A stretch of 64,000 nucleotides of DNA from Gemmatimonadota bacterium (GTDB lineage: Bacteria; Gemmatimonadota; Gemmatimonadetes; Gemmatimonadales; Gemmatimonadaceae): positions 496,001 through 560,000 of the forward strand of contig JADJRJ010000028.1 in NCBI GenBank assembly GCA_016712265.1. The letters run 5' to 3'. Shown here piece by piece: positions 14,760 to 22,751 of the stretch. The number at the start of each line of letters is the position of its first letter. Position 1 is the stretch's first letter. The notes under the pieces are model-generated. The model saw nothing but the letters and a program-made list of their open reading frames with translations, was not told the DNA's origin and did not search any database. Both the position numbers and the translations under genes were made by a program.

Positions 14760-14860
14760 GCATAACGTGAATTGGGTCACGACCGCGTATCCGCTTGCCG
14801 CGGCTCACCACCGCCTTCACACGCTGCGACATAACGCCGCAGGCTTTAGGGGGAAAGTGC
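14760..14860 (-). other. Candidate attI and leader of the array
   Basis: The stretch between the intI stop (14,951) and the first cassette has no gene. GTTATGC (minus strand) at 14,760-14,766 is the first cassette junction, and a second GTTATG-type box lies at 14,829-14,834. Next to it, ACTTTC occurs twice with a 10-base period between GGGG and CCCC runs (about 14,848-14,872), as expected for integrase binding repeats. The attI assignment is inferred from position. Confidence 0.5.
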
Positions 14861-14950
14861 GCGAAAGTCCCCTACCCATCAAGGTTTAGGCGTGTGGCAC
14901 GAACGCCACAGCCAGCGCGCCGGGCCGTCGGGCGACGACGTAATGCGACG

Positions 14951-15961
14951 CTACGGCTCGGATGTTGGCTTGCAGGGGTCGCCAGAAGGGGGCCCTGGCA
15001 GCCGCAAACCGTCCAACGGACTCCGTACCCCAAGGCCCCGATCCAGTACGTGCAGGTACACCATCGTCGTGGACACATCCACGTGACCCAACAACTCCTG
15101 AACGGTTCGGATGTCGTACCCGGATCGCAACAGGTGCGTCGCAAACGAATGCCGAAAGGTGTGCGCCGTGACTCGCTTGTTCAGGCCGGCTCGCACACCG
15201 GCCGCCGTGATCGCGCGCTGGACGACACTGGGATGCAACGGATATCGCAACGGCCGGGCGTGCGCCGGGTCCCAGGTGTCGCGCGTCGCAGGAAAGACCC
15301 AGCTCCAGCGCCAGTCAAGCTGCGCGCCCGGCAACTTCCGCGAGAGCGCACCGGGCAACGGATGGTAGCCTCCACCCGCCTTCACGCGCTTCGCATGGCG
15401 CACTCGTTCGCGCTCGACATGGTCCGCGAGCAGCGGCACTACCTGCGCCGGCAGCATGCTGCGACGGTCCTTGTTACCCTTGCCAGCACGAACGACCACC
15501 GTGTGACGGGTCAGGTCCAGGTCCTTTACCCGCAGGTGCATCGCCTCGTTGAGGCGCAACCCCGCTCCGTACAACAACATCACGACGAGCCTCGGGGTCC
15601 CGGTCATCGCTGCGATCACCCGCTCGACCTCACTCGGCTCCAGCACGTTCGGCAGTCGATGGGGCAGCTTGGGACGCACCACCGCCGGCAGCGAGCCGAG
15701 GGGCTGGCCCAGCACGTCACGGTACAGAAAGAGCAAGGCCGCAATGGCCTGGTTCTGGGTTGTCGCTGCCACCTGCCGGCCCGCCGCGAGGTGTTCGATG
15801 AAGGCCTTCACCTCCGCCTCCCCACATTTCCGGGGATGCCGAAGGTCGCAGAACCGGACGAACCGCACGATCCAGCTCCGGTAGGTCTTTTCCGTCCGGC
15901 GACTGTAGTGCCGGGTCCGGATCGCGAGGTGCAGTTCATCGAGGAGTCTTGCCATCCCCAT
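14951..15961 (-). CDS. intI: Integron integrase (tyrosine recombinase)
   Basis: A tyrosine recombinase with an N-terminal SAM-like domain (RHYSRRTEKTYRSWIVRFV) and a catalytic domain carrying Arg (LLYGAGLRLNEAMHL), Lys (RAGKGNKDR), the box HTFRHSFATHLL, LGHVDVSTT and the tyrosine in MVYLHVLDRG. The extra segment before box II (LPGALSRKLPGAQ, then WRWSWVFPA) is the region that sets integron integrases apart from other tyrosine recombinases. I start it at the ATG at 15,961, so that the protein opens just before MARLLDELHLAIRTRHYS; an upstream ATG at 16,021 would add 20 residues not usual in the family. It integrates and excises cassettes at attI and attC. The frame is intact. The array lies at its 3' side, the reverse of class 1 integrons. 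Confidence 0.93.
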   Translation of the reverse strand: MGMARLLDELHLAIRTRHYSRRTEKTYRSWIVRFVRFCDLRHPRKCGEAEVKAFIEHLAAGRQVAATTQNQAIAALLFLYRDVLGQPLGSLPAVVRPKLPHRLPNVLEPSEVERVIAAMTGTPRLVVMLLYGAGLRLNEAMHLRVKDLDLTRHTVVVRAGKGNKDRRSMLPAQVVPLLADHVERERVRHAKRVKAGGGYHPLPGALSRKLPGAQLDWRWSWVFPATRDTWDPAHARPLRYPLHPSVVQRAITAAGVRAGLNKRVTAHTFRHSFATHLLRSGYDIRTVQELLGHVDVSTTMVYLHVLDRGLGVRSPLDGLRLPGPPSGDPCKPTSEP

Positions 15962-16120
15962 CGCTAACCGGATCGCAGACCGGTCGGCGTACCATCCCGT
16001 CCCCAAGCGCATCACCTGCACTGCAAACTGACGCCGTCAGTCGCTGGAGCGCCGTCGCGCCCAGGTGAGCGAGGTCGGTCCACGCGCTCGGTGGCCGACC
16101 GGACGATGGCGGCCAAGACG

Positions 16121-16154
16121 AACGGGCAGCGGGGATCCTCTCCCGCTGCCCGTT
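16121..16154 (-). terminator. Strong hairpin between the 16,177-16,887 gene and intI
   Basis: A perfect 13-base stem (AACGGGCAGCGGG / CCCGCTGCCCGTT) with an eight-base loop, 23 bases past the stop of the upstream minus-strand gene. There is no T tract, so it would act as a non-canonical terminator or RNA-stabilising hairpin. It separates the gene from the intI promoter region. Confidence 0.55.
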
Positions 16155-16176
16155 CGACCCGCTGGTCACCGCGACA

Positions 16177-16887
16177 CTACGCCGCCCGCAACTCCTCCGC
16201 CGGCCCTGACGGCGCCGGGGTCACCGACTCCTGCTCGGCGACCTCTCCACCGCCGGTCCGCCCTCCAATCCGCACCAGCGACCGCCATTCCGCCGACATC
16301 GCCGGGTCCGACTCCAGGGACGGATCCACCAGTGCATCAATCAACCGCAACAGGCGGTGTCCGGCCGTCGCCGTCGCGAGGGCACCCTGCGACTTCGCCA
16401 CACGCTGACCCTGGTCGGCCGAGCGCGTGTGGACGGCGGCCAGGAGCTCTGTCGATGCGGCGCGCAACTTCGCCGCTGCATCCGACGACAAGCCCGCTGA
16501 GACAAACTGCGCCTGGTGACGGTCCACCAGGTCCGCAAACGCGTTACCGGTGCTGGCCAACTGCTCGAAGTTCCCGGTCCTCGGCATCGTCAGCACGCGC
16601 AGCGCCTCCAGCTCGGCTCCCGTCATCCGTCGCCCGGCACGGACCACAGGTCGAATGAAGACGCGGCGGAGGCGCCGAGCGAGTTGCCTCGCCGCGAGCG
16701 TACCAGAACGCGATGCCTGCATCAGCATCCGGGTCTGGTCACCGAAGGACGCCAACTGCGTGATCAAGGCATCGAGTTCCTTGCGTTGCACCTCCAGGTC
16801 ACCGACGAGGCTGGTCACCTGCGTGCGGGCGAGGAAGTCACGGGTGCGCGTCAACACCCGCAGGGTGTGTGCATGGTTCTTTCTCAT
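16177..16887 (-). CDS. Hypothetical helical protein beside intI
   Basis: A 236-residue protein from the ATG at 16,887. Most of it is helical: TSLVGDLEVQRKELDALITQ, QARRL-like stretches, SSDAAAKLRAASTELLAAVH, ending in an acidic, Pro-rich tail. No signal peptide or membrane segment. No family recognised. It sits just upstream of intI on the same strand, separated by the hairpin at 16,121-16,154, so co-transcription is doubtful. Confidence 0.6.
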   Translation of the reverse strand: MRKNHAHTLRVLTRTRDFLARTQVTSLVGDLEVQRKELDALITQLASFGDQTRMLMQASRSGTLAARQLARRLRRVFIRPVVRAGRRMTGAELEALRVLTMPRTGNFEQLASTGNAFADLVDRHQAQFVSAGLSSDAAAKLRAASTELLAAVHTRSADQGQRVAKSQGALATATAGHRLLRLIDALVDPSLESDPAMSAEWRSLVRIGGRTGGGEVAEQESVTPAPSGPAEELRAA

Positions 16888-18085
16888 ACAATGGATCTCC
16901 AGTGAAGGCGCGCTTCCGATGGAAGCGCAAGGTGAATGCAGTGAAGGGGAAGGGGATACCGCGCGCGGTGACCGGGGAAACGCCACGCCGGTCGATGGCA
17001 CCACCGATCGGAGGCGCGCGCGCACGATGCGTCCGCGCGCGACGAGCGGACGAGGGCCGCGCGTCACGCGGCGCCCGGTGGGATTGTCGCGCGAGGGTCG
17101 CGCCAACACCGGACGTGCGCGGCACACGACGCGACGGACCGGGCGCGAGACGCGTCGGCCCGCGGTGCACAGGCAACTGACGCGCAAGCAAGGCGAACGG
17201 CGCGGCGACGACGCCAGACATGGTCACGACCGCGCGGTGCACGCCCCGAGCAAGTGCGCGCAGCCGCCAGGCCATCCCGCGACGCGTACCGTGCAGAAGG
17301 CGCGAGGCTCGCTGGAGAAGGTGTGCTGGTCCGGAAGGAGCGACGCGGTGACGCGTGCGACCGTCGCGCCCCCCGTCGAGGACCATCGATCCATCGGCAA
17401 CGTCGCGGCGCCGTCGCGCGCGTGCATTGGAGTCCTGCGCGCGGCGGTCGCGTCGGCGGCCGCCTCCGCTCCAGCTCGGGGCAACACGGCGAAGCTCGCC
17501 GAACGCAGTGTCCTCGTCGTGCGCGCACCCGGATCGGTGGCAGAAGCGTCCGATGGCGACTGCGACAACCCTGTGCCCCTCGCGCGTCACTCGGGTTGCG
17601 TCACCGGCGCACAGGCATGCGACCCGGGACAAACCGCCGGAGCCCTCAGCGACTCCGCCGGCCCGGCGTGCGACCCCGCTCGAGTGACGCGTCAGATGGT
17701 AGGGCTCGTCGACGCGTCCGTCATCGCGACGTGAGGGTCCATTGAGGTCGCCGGCGACCGCGCTCGATCGCCGGAAATCTCCGCCCTGGTCGCCGACCAG
17801 TCTGCCGTGCTCCCGCGCAAGGATGTCGGACTCCGCGTCGCGCATGTTGTTCTCCCTGTTGAGTGCCCCTATAGAGAGAACGTTTTAAGAAACAGGAGGG
17901 AAATTTCTGCGCGACGTAACACGCTGTGCCGCAAGAGCTTGGCTCGTTTGTGGCGCGCACAGGCGGATCGCATTCCTCGCGTCGGCGACGGTCCTCGGCG
18001 GACGACCACAACGCCAGAAACCGGGACGACACTCGTCGCGTACGGCGCCGGGCACCCATCCCTCCCCCCTGCGCCCAGGAGGCCC
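16888..18085. other. 1.2 kb without a convincing gene
   Basis: Open frames exist on both strands but their products are compositionally odd (Arg/Ala/Pro-rich) and match nothing. One minus-strand frame starts at an ATG at 17,845 behind a GGGAG, giving MRDAESDILAREHGRLVGDQ, and could be a small gene that decays downstream. An 11-base perfect inverted repeat (CGCGTCACTCG at 17,583-17,593, complement at 17,681-17,691) with further imperfect pairing encloses about 87 bases. The AT-richer part at 17,850-17,950 probably holds the promoter for the regulator at 18,086. Confidence 0.45.
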
Positions 18086-18808
18086 GTGACCACCGTCCTT
18101 GTTGCGTATCCCGACGCCGACGTGGTCCGTGCGGTTGCCCGCGCCACCGTGGCCTGGCGCTACCGCACGCTCTCGACCACCGATCCCTCGATGGTGCGAA
18201 CAATGGCGGTGTCTGCCGCGCCCGACCTGGTGATCATGGGGTGTGAGCTGCCGGGGGAGACGGCGGCCACGATCTGCGAGCTCAAGGAGTACGTGCGCAC
18301 GCGCGTGGTCGCGCTGGCTCCGGCTGCCTTCGACTACGAGAAGCTTGTCGCCGCGGGTGCTGACCGGGTCGTGTCACCCTGGGCGCGTCGGATGGAACTG
18401 CGCCGCGCGGTGCGTTGGGCCCTGCACATGGCCGTCCTGGAGCGCCGGTTTCACGCGACCCCCACGATCCGGCTCGGCCCAGTGACCTTCATGGGCATCT
18501 GTGGGGTGATGTTCATGGAGGGCCGCGGGGGCTGCTGCCTCACGCGGATCGAGGCGGCGCTCTTTCGGCTCCTGGCGGCGCGACCGGGTGAGGTCGTCCC
18601 GCACCACGAACTCATCAAGGCGGCGTGGCCGAAGGTGCCGTGCCGGCTCGTGCCCAGGACGCGCATGCAGGTCCACATCCACAACCTGCGTCGCAAGCTG
18701 GAGGCGTGGGGCCCGACGGCGCCACGTATTGAGCTGTCTTGCTGGAACGGCTACCGCCTCGTGCCGCACGGGGAGGTCACGGTGATTCGGCACCTGAAGG
18801 CGGCGTAG
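18086..18808 (+). CDS. OmpR-type winged-helix regulator with degenerate receiver
   Basis: A 240-residue protein from a GTG at 18,086 preceded by AGGAGG. The first 115 residues fold like a receiver (TVLVAYPDADVVRAVARA ... PDLVIMGCELPGETAA ... VSPWARRMELRRAV), but the phospho-accepting aspartate is replaced (IMGCELPG instead of a D before the loop), the acidic pair is missing and the conserved lysine is absent. The C-terminal part is an OmpR/PhoB-like winged helix (TRIEAALFRLLAARPGEVV, MQVHIHNLRRKLEAWG, NGYRLV). It probably binds DNA without phosphorylation control. No kinase is adjacent. It converges on the PepSY gene with a 32-base overlap. Confidence 0.78.
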   Translation: MTTVLVAYPDADVVRAVARATVAWRYRTLSTTDPSMVRTMAVSAAPDLVIMGCELPGETAATICELKEYVRTRVVALAPAAFDYEKLVAAGADRVVSPWARRMELRRAVRWALHMAVLERRFHATPTIRLGPVTFMGICGVMFMEGRGGCCLTRIEAALFRLLAARPGEVVPHHELIKAAWPKVPCRLVPRTRMQVHIHNLRRKLEAWGPTAPRIELSCWNGYRLVPHGEVTVIRHLKAA

Positions 18809-19904
18809 CCGGCGCGGCGCTTCCCGAGGGCGATCGGGGCGCCTTGCGACGCGGCTTCCACCAGATCAACGGCCCGGTCAGGCTGGTGAACGCCAGGAGC
18901 AGGCAGCTGACCACGCCAAGGATCAGCGACCACTGCGGCGCAAAGGCGGCGACGTGCCAATCCTCGGTGAGCATCTGGACCCGCGTCCCCATCGGCCGTC
19001 GGTTCTGGTCGATCACGCCACGCACCCGCGCGTCGTTGCCGTCGACAAACACGATGTTGCGCGCCCGATAGCCGTATTCGCCCGGCGCCTGCTTCTGCAC
19101 CCGATAGGTGCCGTGCGGGTCGGCGGGGATGACGATCTCGCGCATCGGCCCCGGGACGGCAGCGTCGGCTGCGCGCGCGATGGCGTCGAGGCTCGCAGGT
19201 TCACCCGACCGCGGCGAGCCGGGCAACAACTGCGGATTCGGGGCGTCGCCGAAGGTGCGCCGATACAAGGGATCCAACACGTCGCCGGACGCCATCATGA
19301 GGGCGGTCCCGCCGAAGAGCAGGATCCCCACGAGTCCGAGGAGTCCCGTGACGTTGTGCAGGTCGTAGTTGATCCGTCGCCAGGACGTCCGCGCACGGAA
19401 CCGCACGATCTTGCGGGGCCACCAGAGGATCACGCCACCCAACGCGAGCAGGATGCCGGCGCCGGTACACACCAGGGCGATGAAACGCCCCACCCGCTTG
19501 AGGAAGAAGGTCTGGTGGAAGTTCCGCAGCTGGTTGACCACCGACTCGCCCATCCCGCGTTCCCCCAGCACGGTGCCGCGGTAGGGATCGATGAAGACGT
19601 GGCGAAACCGATATTGCACGCGTGCCGCTTCGTCCGGCCGTTGCGGGAGCAGGAGCCAGCCCGCCTTCACGGGACGCGGCGCTGCGCGATCGGCGATGGC
19701 GACGAGCGAATCCAGGGGAAGCCGCGTGGTGCCGAGCCGGACGACGTGCAGTCGCGGGACGAGCAGCCGATCGACCGGGCGTTCATACACGAGGATCGCC
19801 CCGCTTGCTCCCATCGCGGCAAGGAAGAGCGCCGCGGGAATCCCCATCCAACGATGGGTGAAGAGGAGGAATTGGCGGATCGGGTGGCGATAGGAGCGGG
19901 CCAT
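18777..19904 (-). CDS. PepSY-associated transmembrane protein
   Basis: A 375-residue inner-membrane protein from the ATG at 19,904. Features: first helix after FTHRWMGIPAALFLAAMGAS, a long periplasmic PepSY-like domain (IFIDPYRGTVLGER-type motif), the motif NFHQTFFLKRVGRFIALVCT with a second helix and WWPRK, then DLHNVTGLLGLVGILLFGGT and a final helix near LILGVVSCLLLAFTSLTG. The invariant histidines (HR, FH, LH) suggest haem or metal contacts. Such proteins often accompany iron uptake, as reductases for siderophore iron; no iron-uptake gene is adjacent, so that role is inferred from the family. Confidence 0.82.
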   Translation of the reverse strand: MARSYRHPIRQFLLFTHRWMGIPAALFLAAMGASGAILVYERPVDRLLVPRLHVVRLGTTRLPLDSLVAIADRAAPRPVKAGWLLLPQRPDEAARVQYRFRHVFIDPYRGTVLGERGMGESVVNQLRNFHQTFFLKRVGRFIALVCTGAGILLALGGVILWWPRKIVRFRARTSWRRINYDLHNVTGLLGLVGILLFGGTALMMASGDVLDPLYRRTFGDAPNPQLLPGSPRSGEPASLDAIARAADAAVPGPMREIVIPADPHGTYRVQKQAPGEYGYRARNIVFVDGNDARVRGVIDQNRRPMGTRVQMLTEDWHVAAFAPQWSLILGVVSCLLLAFTSLTGPLIWWKPRRKAPRSPSGSAAPATPPSGAESP

Positions 19905-19999
19905 GCACGGACAAGGTACGAAGTTCGACAGCACGCGCGACCGTGCAAGGGAGGGCACCCAGCGCGATGATGAAATCGAGCGCCCTGCGTGCGACCGCG

Positions 20000-22675
20000 T
20001 CAGTTCGTGCCGCCGCTCAGCGATTCCTCAATGAACGCCGGCAGGCTGTCGACCCCTCCACGCGCATACGCCGCCCGCGCATCCGCGGCGACCTGGTTCG
20101 CCCGCGCCGGGTCACCCGCGCGGCGCCAGGCCCGGGACAGGTTCGCGAGGATCTGCGCGCGCTGGCGCTGGCTGGTGACCTGGTCCGACTCCGGCACGGC
20201 GGCAAGCGCGGCTTCCTGAAGACGCACCGCGTCCCGCGCACGTCCCTGGCCGAGGGCGAGCATCCCGCGCACTTGCATGAAGCGCGCGCGGACGGCAGGG
20301 GCGACGGCGGCGGTATCGGACGCGAGCGCGTCGAGGAGCCGCGCGGCGGCGTCCAGCTGTCGGGCCTGTACCAGGGCCTGCGCCTGCGCCACACGAAACC
20401 CCGTCAGTCGCGGGTTTCCACCTCCCCACTCACGGGTGAGCGCGGGGATGGCGCGATCATACACGGGCAACGCGGTGCGTCCCCGTTCCCACTGCACGTA
20501 GGTGTTGGCTAAGTTCAGCTGCAGGATCCATGCACTGACGCTGATGCTGTCGCCGTTGGCGCGGAGGATGCGCGCGGCCTCCTCGTATTCGGCCAATGCG
20601 GCGCCGTGTCGCAGCAGTTCCAGCTCGTAATTGCCGAGGCTGCCCCGGATGAAGGCGCGGGTATAGCCGTCGGCTCCCATGGAGATATGCGCGGCACTGT
20701 CCGCGGATCGCAGGACCCGTATGGCCTCGCGCGTCCGCCCCAGCCGCGCGAAAGCGCGTCCGAGCACCATCTGACCCTCGATGACGCGTGGATGTGACGC
20801 GAGCCCCCCGTAGTAGGCCTGCGTCACCTGCACCGCGCGCTCGGCGGCGGCCAGCGACGCCGCGTGGTCGCGGCCCACGCTTTCGAGTGTCACGGCAAGC
20901 ATCTGGGCCGCGGCGACGCGATGTTCGTTGCTGTCCGGCAGGAACGCAGCGAGCGAGTCTGCCGCCTGCGCGGAGATCAGGGCGGCACCAGCCTGTCCCC
21001 GGTCAATGGCCAGGTGGACCGAGTCGATCAGCGCTCGTACCAGCAGGGAAGTATTGGGGGTCGGACTTGCCCGCAACGCGCGCAGCACCTGCGTCATGAG
21101 CGAGTCCATGCCGTCCAGGTCACCCCGATACCGGTACAAGCCCCCAAGGTTGATCTGCGACTCGATGGTGCGCAGGTCGGTCGGGCCGTACCGCGCCTGC
21201 TGGCGGCGTGACACCGTGAACAGGATCGGCTCTGCGGCCGCGTAGGCCTGGAGGCTCGCGAGGCTCCCGCCGATGAGTGCCGACAGTTCCAGCTGCAGGT
21301 CCTCGCGCCCGCGCAACGTGCTGTCCACGCGCGACGCGGCCTGGGTCAGCAGGTCAATGGCCGTCAACGCGGTGCCGTCTCCATTGTACGGGTCGGCGTC
21401 GCGAAAGATGCCCGTGACGAAGCGCGTGATCTCCTCGGCACGTTCCTGTTCTGCACGCGCACGCCGGGCCTGGAGCAGGGCCACGGTGGCACCCGCGAGC
21501 ACCGTCACGGCCATGGCGGTCGCGGCGGTCACCCCCAACACGTTGCGCCGGACGAACCGGGACGCACGGTACCCCAACGAGTCAGGGCGTGCCCGAACCG
21601 GACGACGCTCGAGCCACGCCGCCAGGTCATCCGCCAGCGCCGTCGCCGTGGCGTACCGTTCCCCCGGGTCCTTGCGCAGGGCCTTCAGCAGGATCGTGTC
21701 GAGATCCCCTTGCAGCAGACGGCGCTGCGCGGGCGCGCTGACGCAGGCGCTGGGACGGAGCGGTTCCCCCGTCACGATGGCGTCCTCGAGCGCCCCGCGG
21801 GACTCCCGCGCCAGCCGGTACGGGCGCTCGCCCGTCAGCAGCTCAAAGAGCACCACACCCAGCGCGTAGACATCGGTCGCGGTCGTCACCGGGCCGGCCG
21901 TTAGCTGCTCCGGCGATGCATATCGCGGCGTCAACAGCTGGCGTCCATCCTGCGTGAGTGCCGCCCCCCCGTCGGGTGCGCCATCCTCGATCAGCTTGGC
22001 GACCCCGAAGTCGAGCAGCTTCACGCTTCCCGCGCGGTCCACGAGGATGTTGGATGGCTTCAGGTCGCGATGCACCACCAGGTTGGCGTGCGCGTGGGCG
22101 ACGGCCGACAGCACATCGAGGAAGAGCGCGACGCGACGGCGCAGGTCGAGCTGTTGTTCCCGGCACCACACGTCCAGGTGCACGCCATCGATGTACTCCA
22201 GCACCAGGTACGGCTGCCCCTCGGCTGTGACGCCTGCATCGAGCAGTTGGGCAATATGGGGGTGGCGCAGCCGCGCGAGGATCTCGCCTTCGCGACGAAA
22301 GCGGCCGTCGCCCGCCTTGTCCAACAGGGAGGGGGAGAGGAGCTTGACCGCCGCGGTCCCCTGATACCGGCCGTCGCGTCGATGCGCGCGCCACACACTG
22401 CCCATGCCGCCGCGTCCGATCAGCGACTCCAACTCGTAGGGACCACAGACGAGCCCCGCCGCGCCCCCGGACGGCGAGGACCTCACGTCGGGGGCCCGCA
22501 TGAACCCGTCGCGTGATGCCTCATCGCTGGAGGCGAGAAACTCCGCCACCTGTTCCGCCAGCGCCGCGTCGACGGCCGCCAATTGGGCCAACCAGCCGGC
22601 CCGCGCCTCAACCGGAAGGGCAAGCGCCTCGTCGACCAGCGCCGACAGGCGGGTCCAATGCTCCGGCGTGGTCAT
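20000..22675 (-). CDS. Membrane Ser/Thr protein kinase with C-terminal TPR domain
   Basis: An 891-residue protein. Residues 80-355 are a Hanks-type kinase: glycine loop IGRGGMGSV near 86, Lys111, HRDLKPSN with Asp204, DFG at 222-224, and the activation segment TPRYASPEQL. One membrane helix lies at about 379-402 (LGVTAATAMAVTVLAGATVALL). The remaining about 490 residues are helical repeats of the TPR type, expected outside the cell membrane. Kinases with this layout are abundant in Gemmatimonadota and Acidobacteria and often follow an ECF sigma factor; none is seen here. Substrates are unknown. The N-terminal 60 residues form a helical cap. Confidence 0.93.
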   Translation of the reverse strand: MTTPEHWTRLSALVDEALALPVEARAGWLAQLAAVDAALAEQVAEFLASSDEASRDGFMRAPDVRSSPSGGAAGLVCGPYELESLIGRGGMGSVWRAHRRDGRYQGTAAVKLLSPSLLDKAGDGRFRREGEILARLRHPHIAQLLDAGVTAEGQPYLVLEYIDGVHLDVWCREQQLDLRRRVALFLDVLSAVAHAHANLVVHRDLKPSNILVDRAGSVKLLDFGVAKLIEDGAPDGGAALTQDGRQLLTPRYASPEQLTAGPVTTATDVYALGVVLFELLTGERPYRLARESRGALEDAIVTGEPLRPSACVSAPAQRRLLQGDLDTILLKALRKDPGERYATATALADDLAAWLERRPVRARPDSLGYRASRFVRRNVLGVTAATAMAVTVLAGATVALLQARRARAEQERAEEITRFVTGIFRDADPYNGDGTALTAIDLLTQAASRVDSTLRGREDLQLELSALIGGSLASLQAYAAAEPILFTVSRRQQARYGPTDLRTIESQINLGGLYRYRGDLDGMDSLMTQVLRALRASPTPNTSLLVRALIDSVHLAIDRGQAGAALISAQAADSLAAFLPDSNEHRVAAAQMLAVTLESVGRDHAASLAAAERAVQVTQAYYGGLASHPRVIEGQMVLGRAFARLGRTREAIRVLRSADSAAHISMGADGYTRAFIRGSLGNYELELLRHGAALAEYEEAARILRANGDSISVSAWILQLNLANTYVQWERGRTALPVYDRAIPALTREWGGGNPRLTGFRVAQAQALVQARQLDAAARLLDALASDTAAVAPAVRARFMQVRGMLALGQGRARDAVRLQEAALAAVPESDQVTSQRQRAQILANLSRAWRRAGDPARANQVAADARAAYARGGVDSLPAFIEESLSGGTN

Positions 22676-22751
22676 CGGGCGAACGCCGTCCCGAGCAGCT
22701 CAGGGCGCAGGTCGGGACGGCGAAGACCGGGGCACACCGACATCGCGCGGG

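Larger units (their letters stand above)
1..15961 (-). mobile_element. Chromosomal integron (intI plus cassette array, reversed layout)
   Basis: An integron integrase gene sits at the right end and 17 complete attC sites plus one half site punctuate the 14.8 kb to its left. Each site is bounded by boxes of the RYYYAAC / GTTRRRY type and holds long imperfect inverted repeats. Cassette genes almost all read leftward and end at the right-hand (R'') box of the next attC, so the array reads in the same direction as intI and lies at its 3' side. Classical integrons have the array at the 5' side of intI, divergent from it. The array runs off the left edge, so its total length is unknown. The identification is firm; the exact attI is inferred. 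Confidence 0.93.

Noticed and set aside
1..15961. attC repeats as a CRISPR array
   Set aside because: Repeats are long, variable and palindromic with genes between them, not short identical repeats with regular spacers; no cas genes.
16550..17734. 394-codon plus-strand frame beside intI
   Set aside because: Overlaps the coiled-coil gene on the other strand; Arg/Ala/Ser-rich with no motif.
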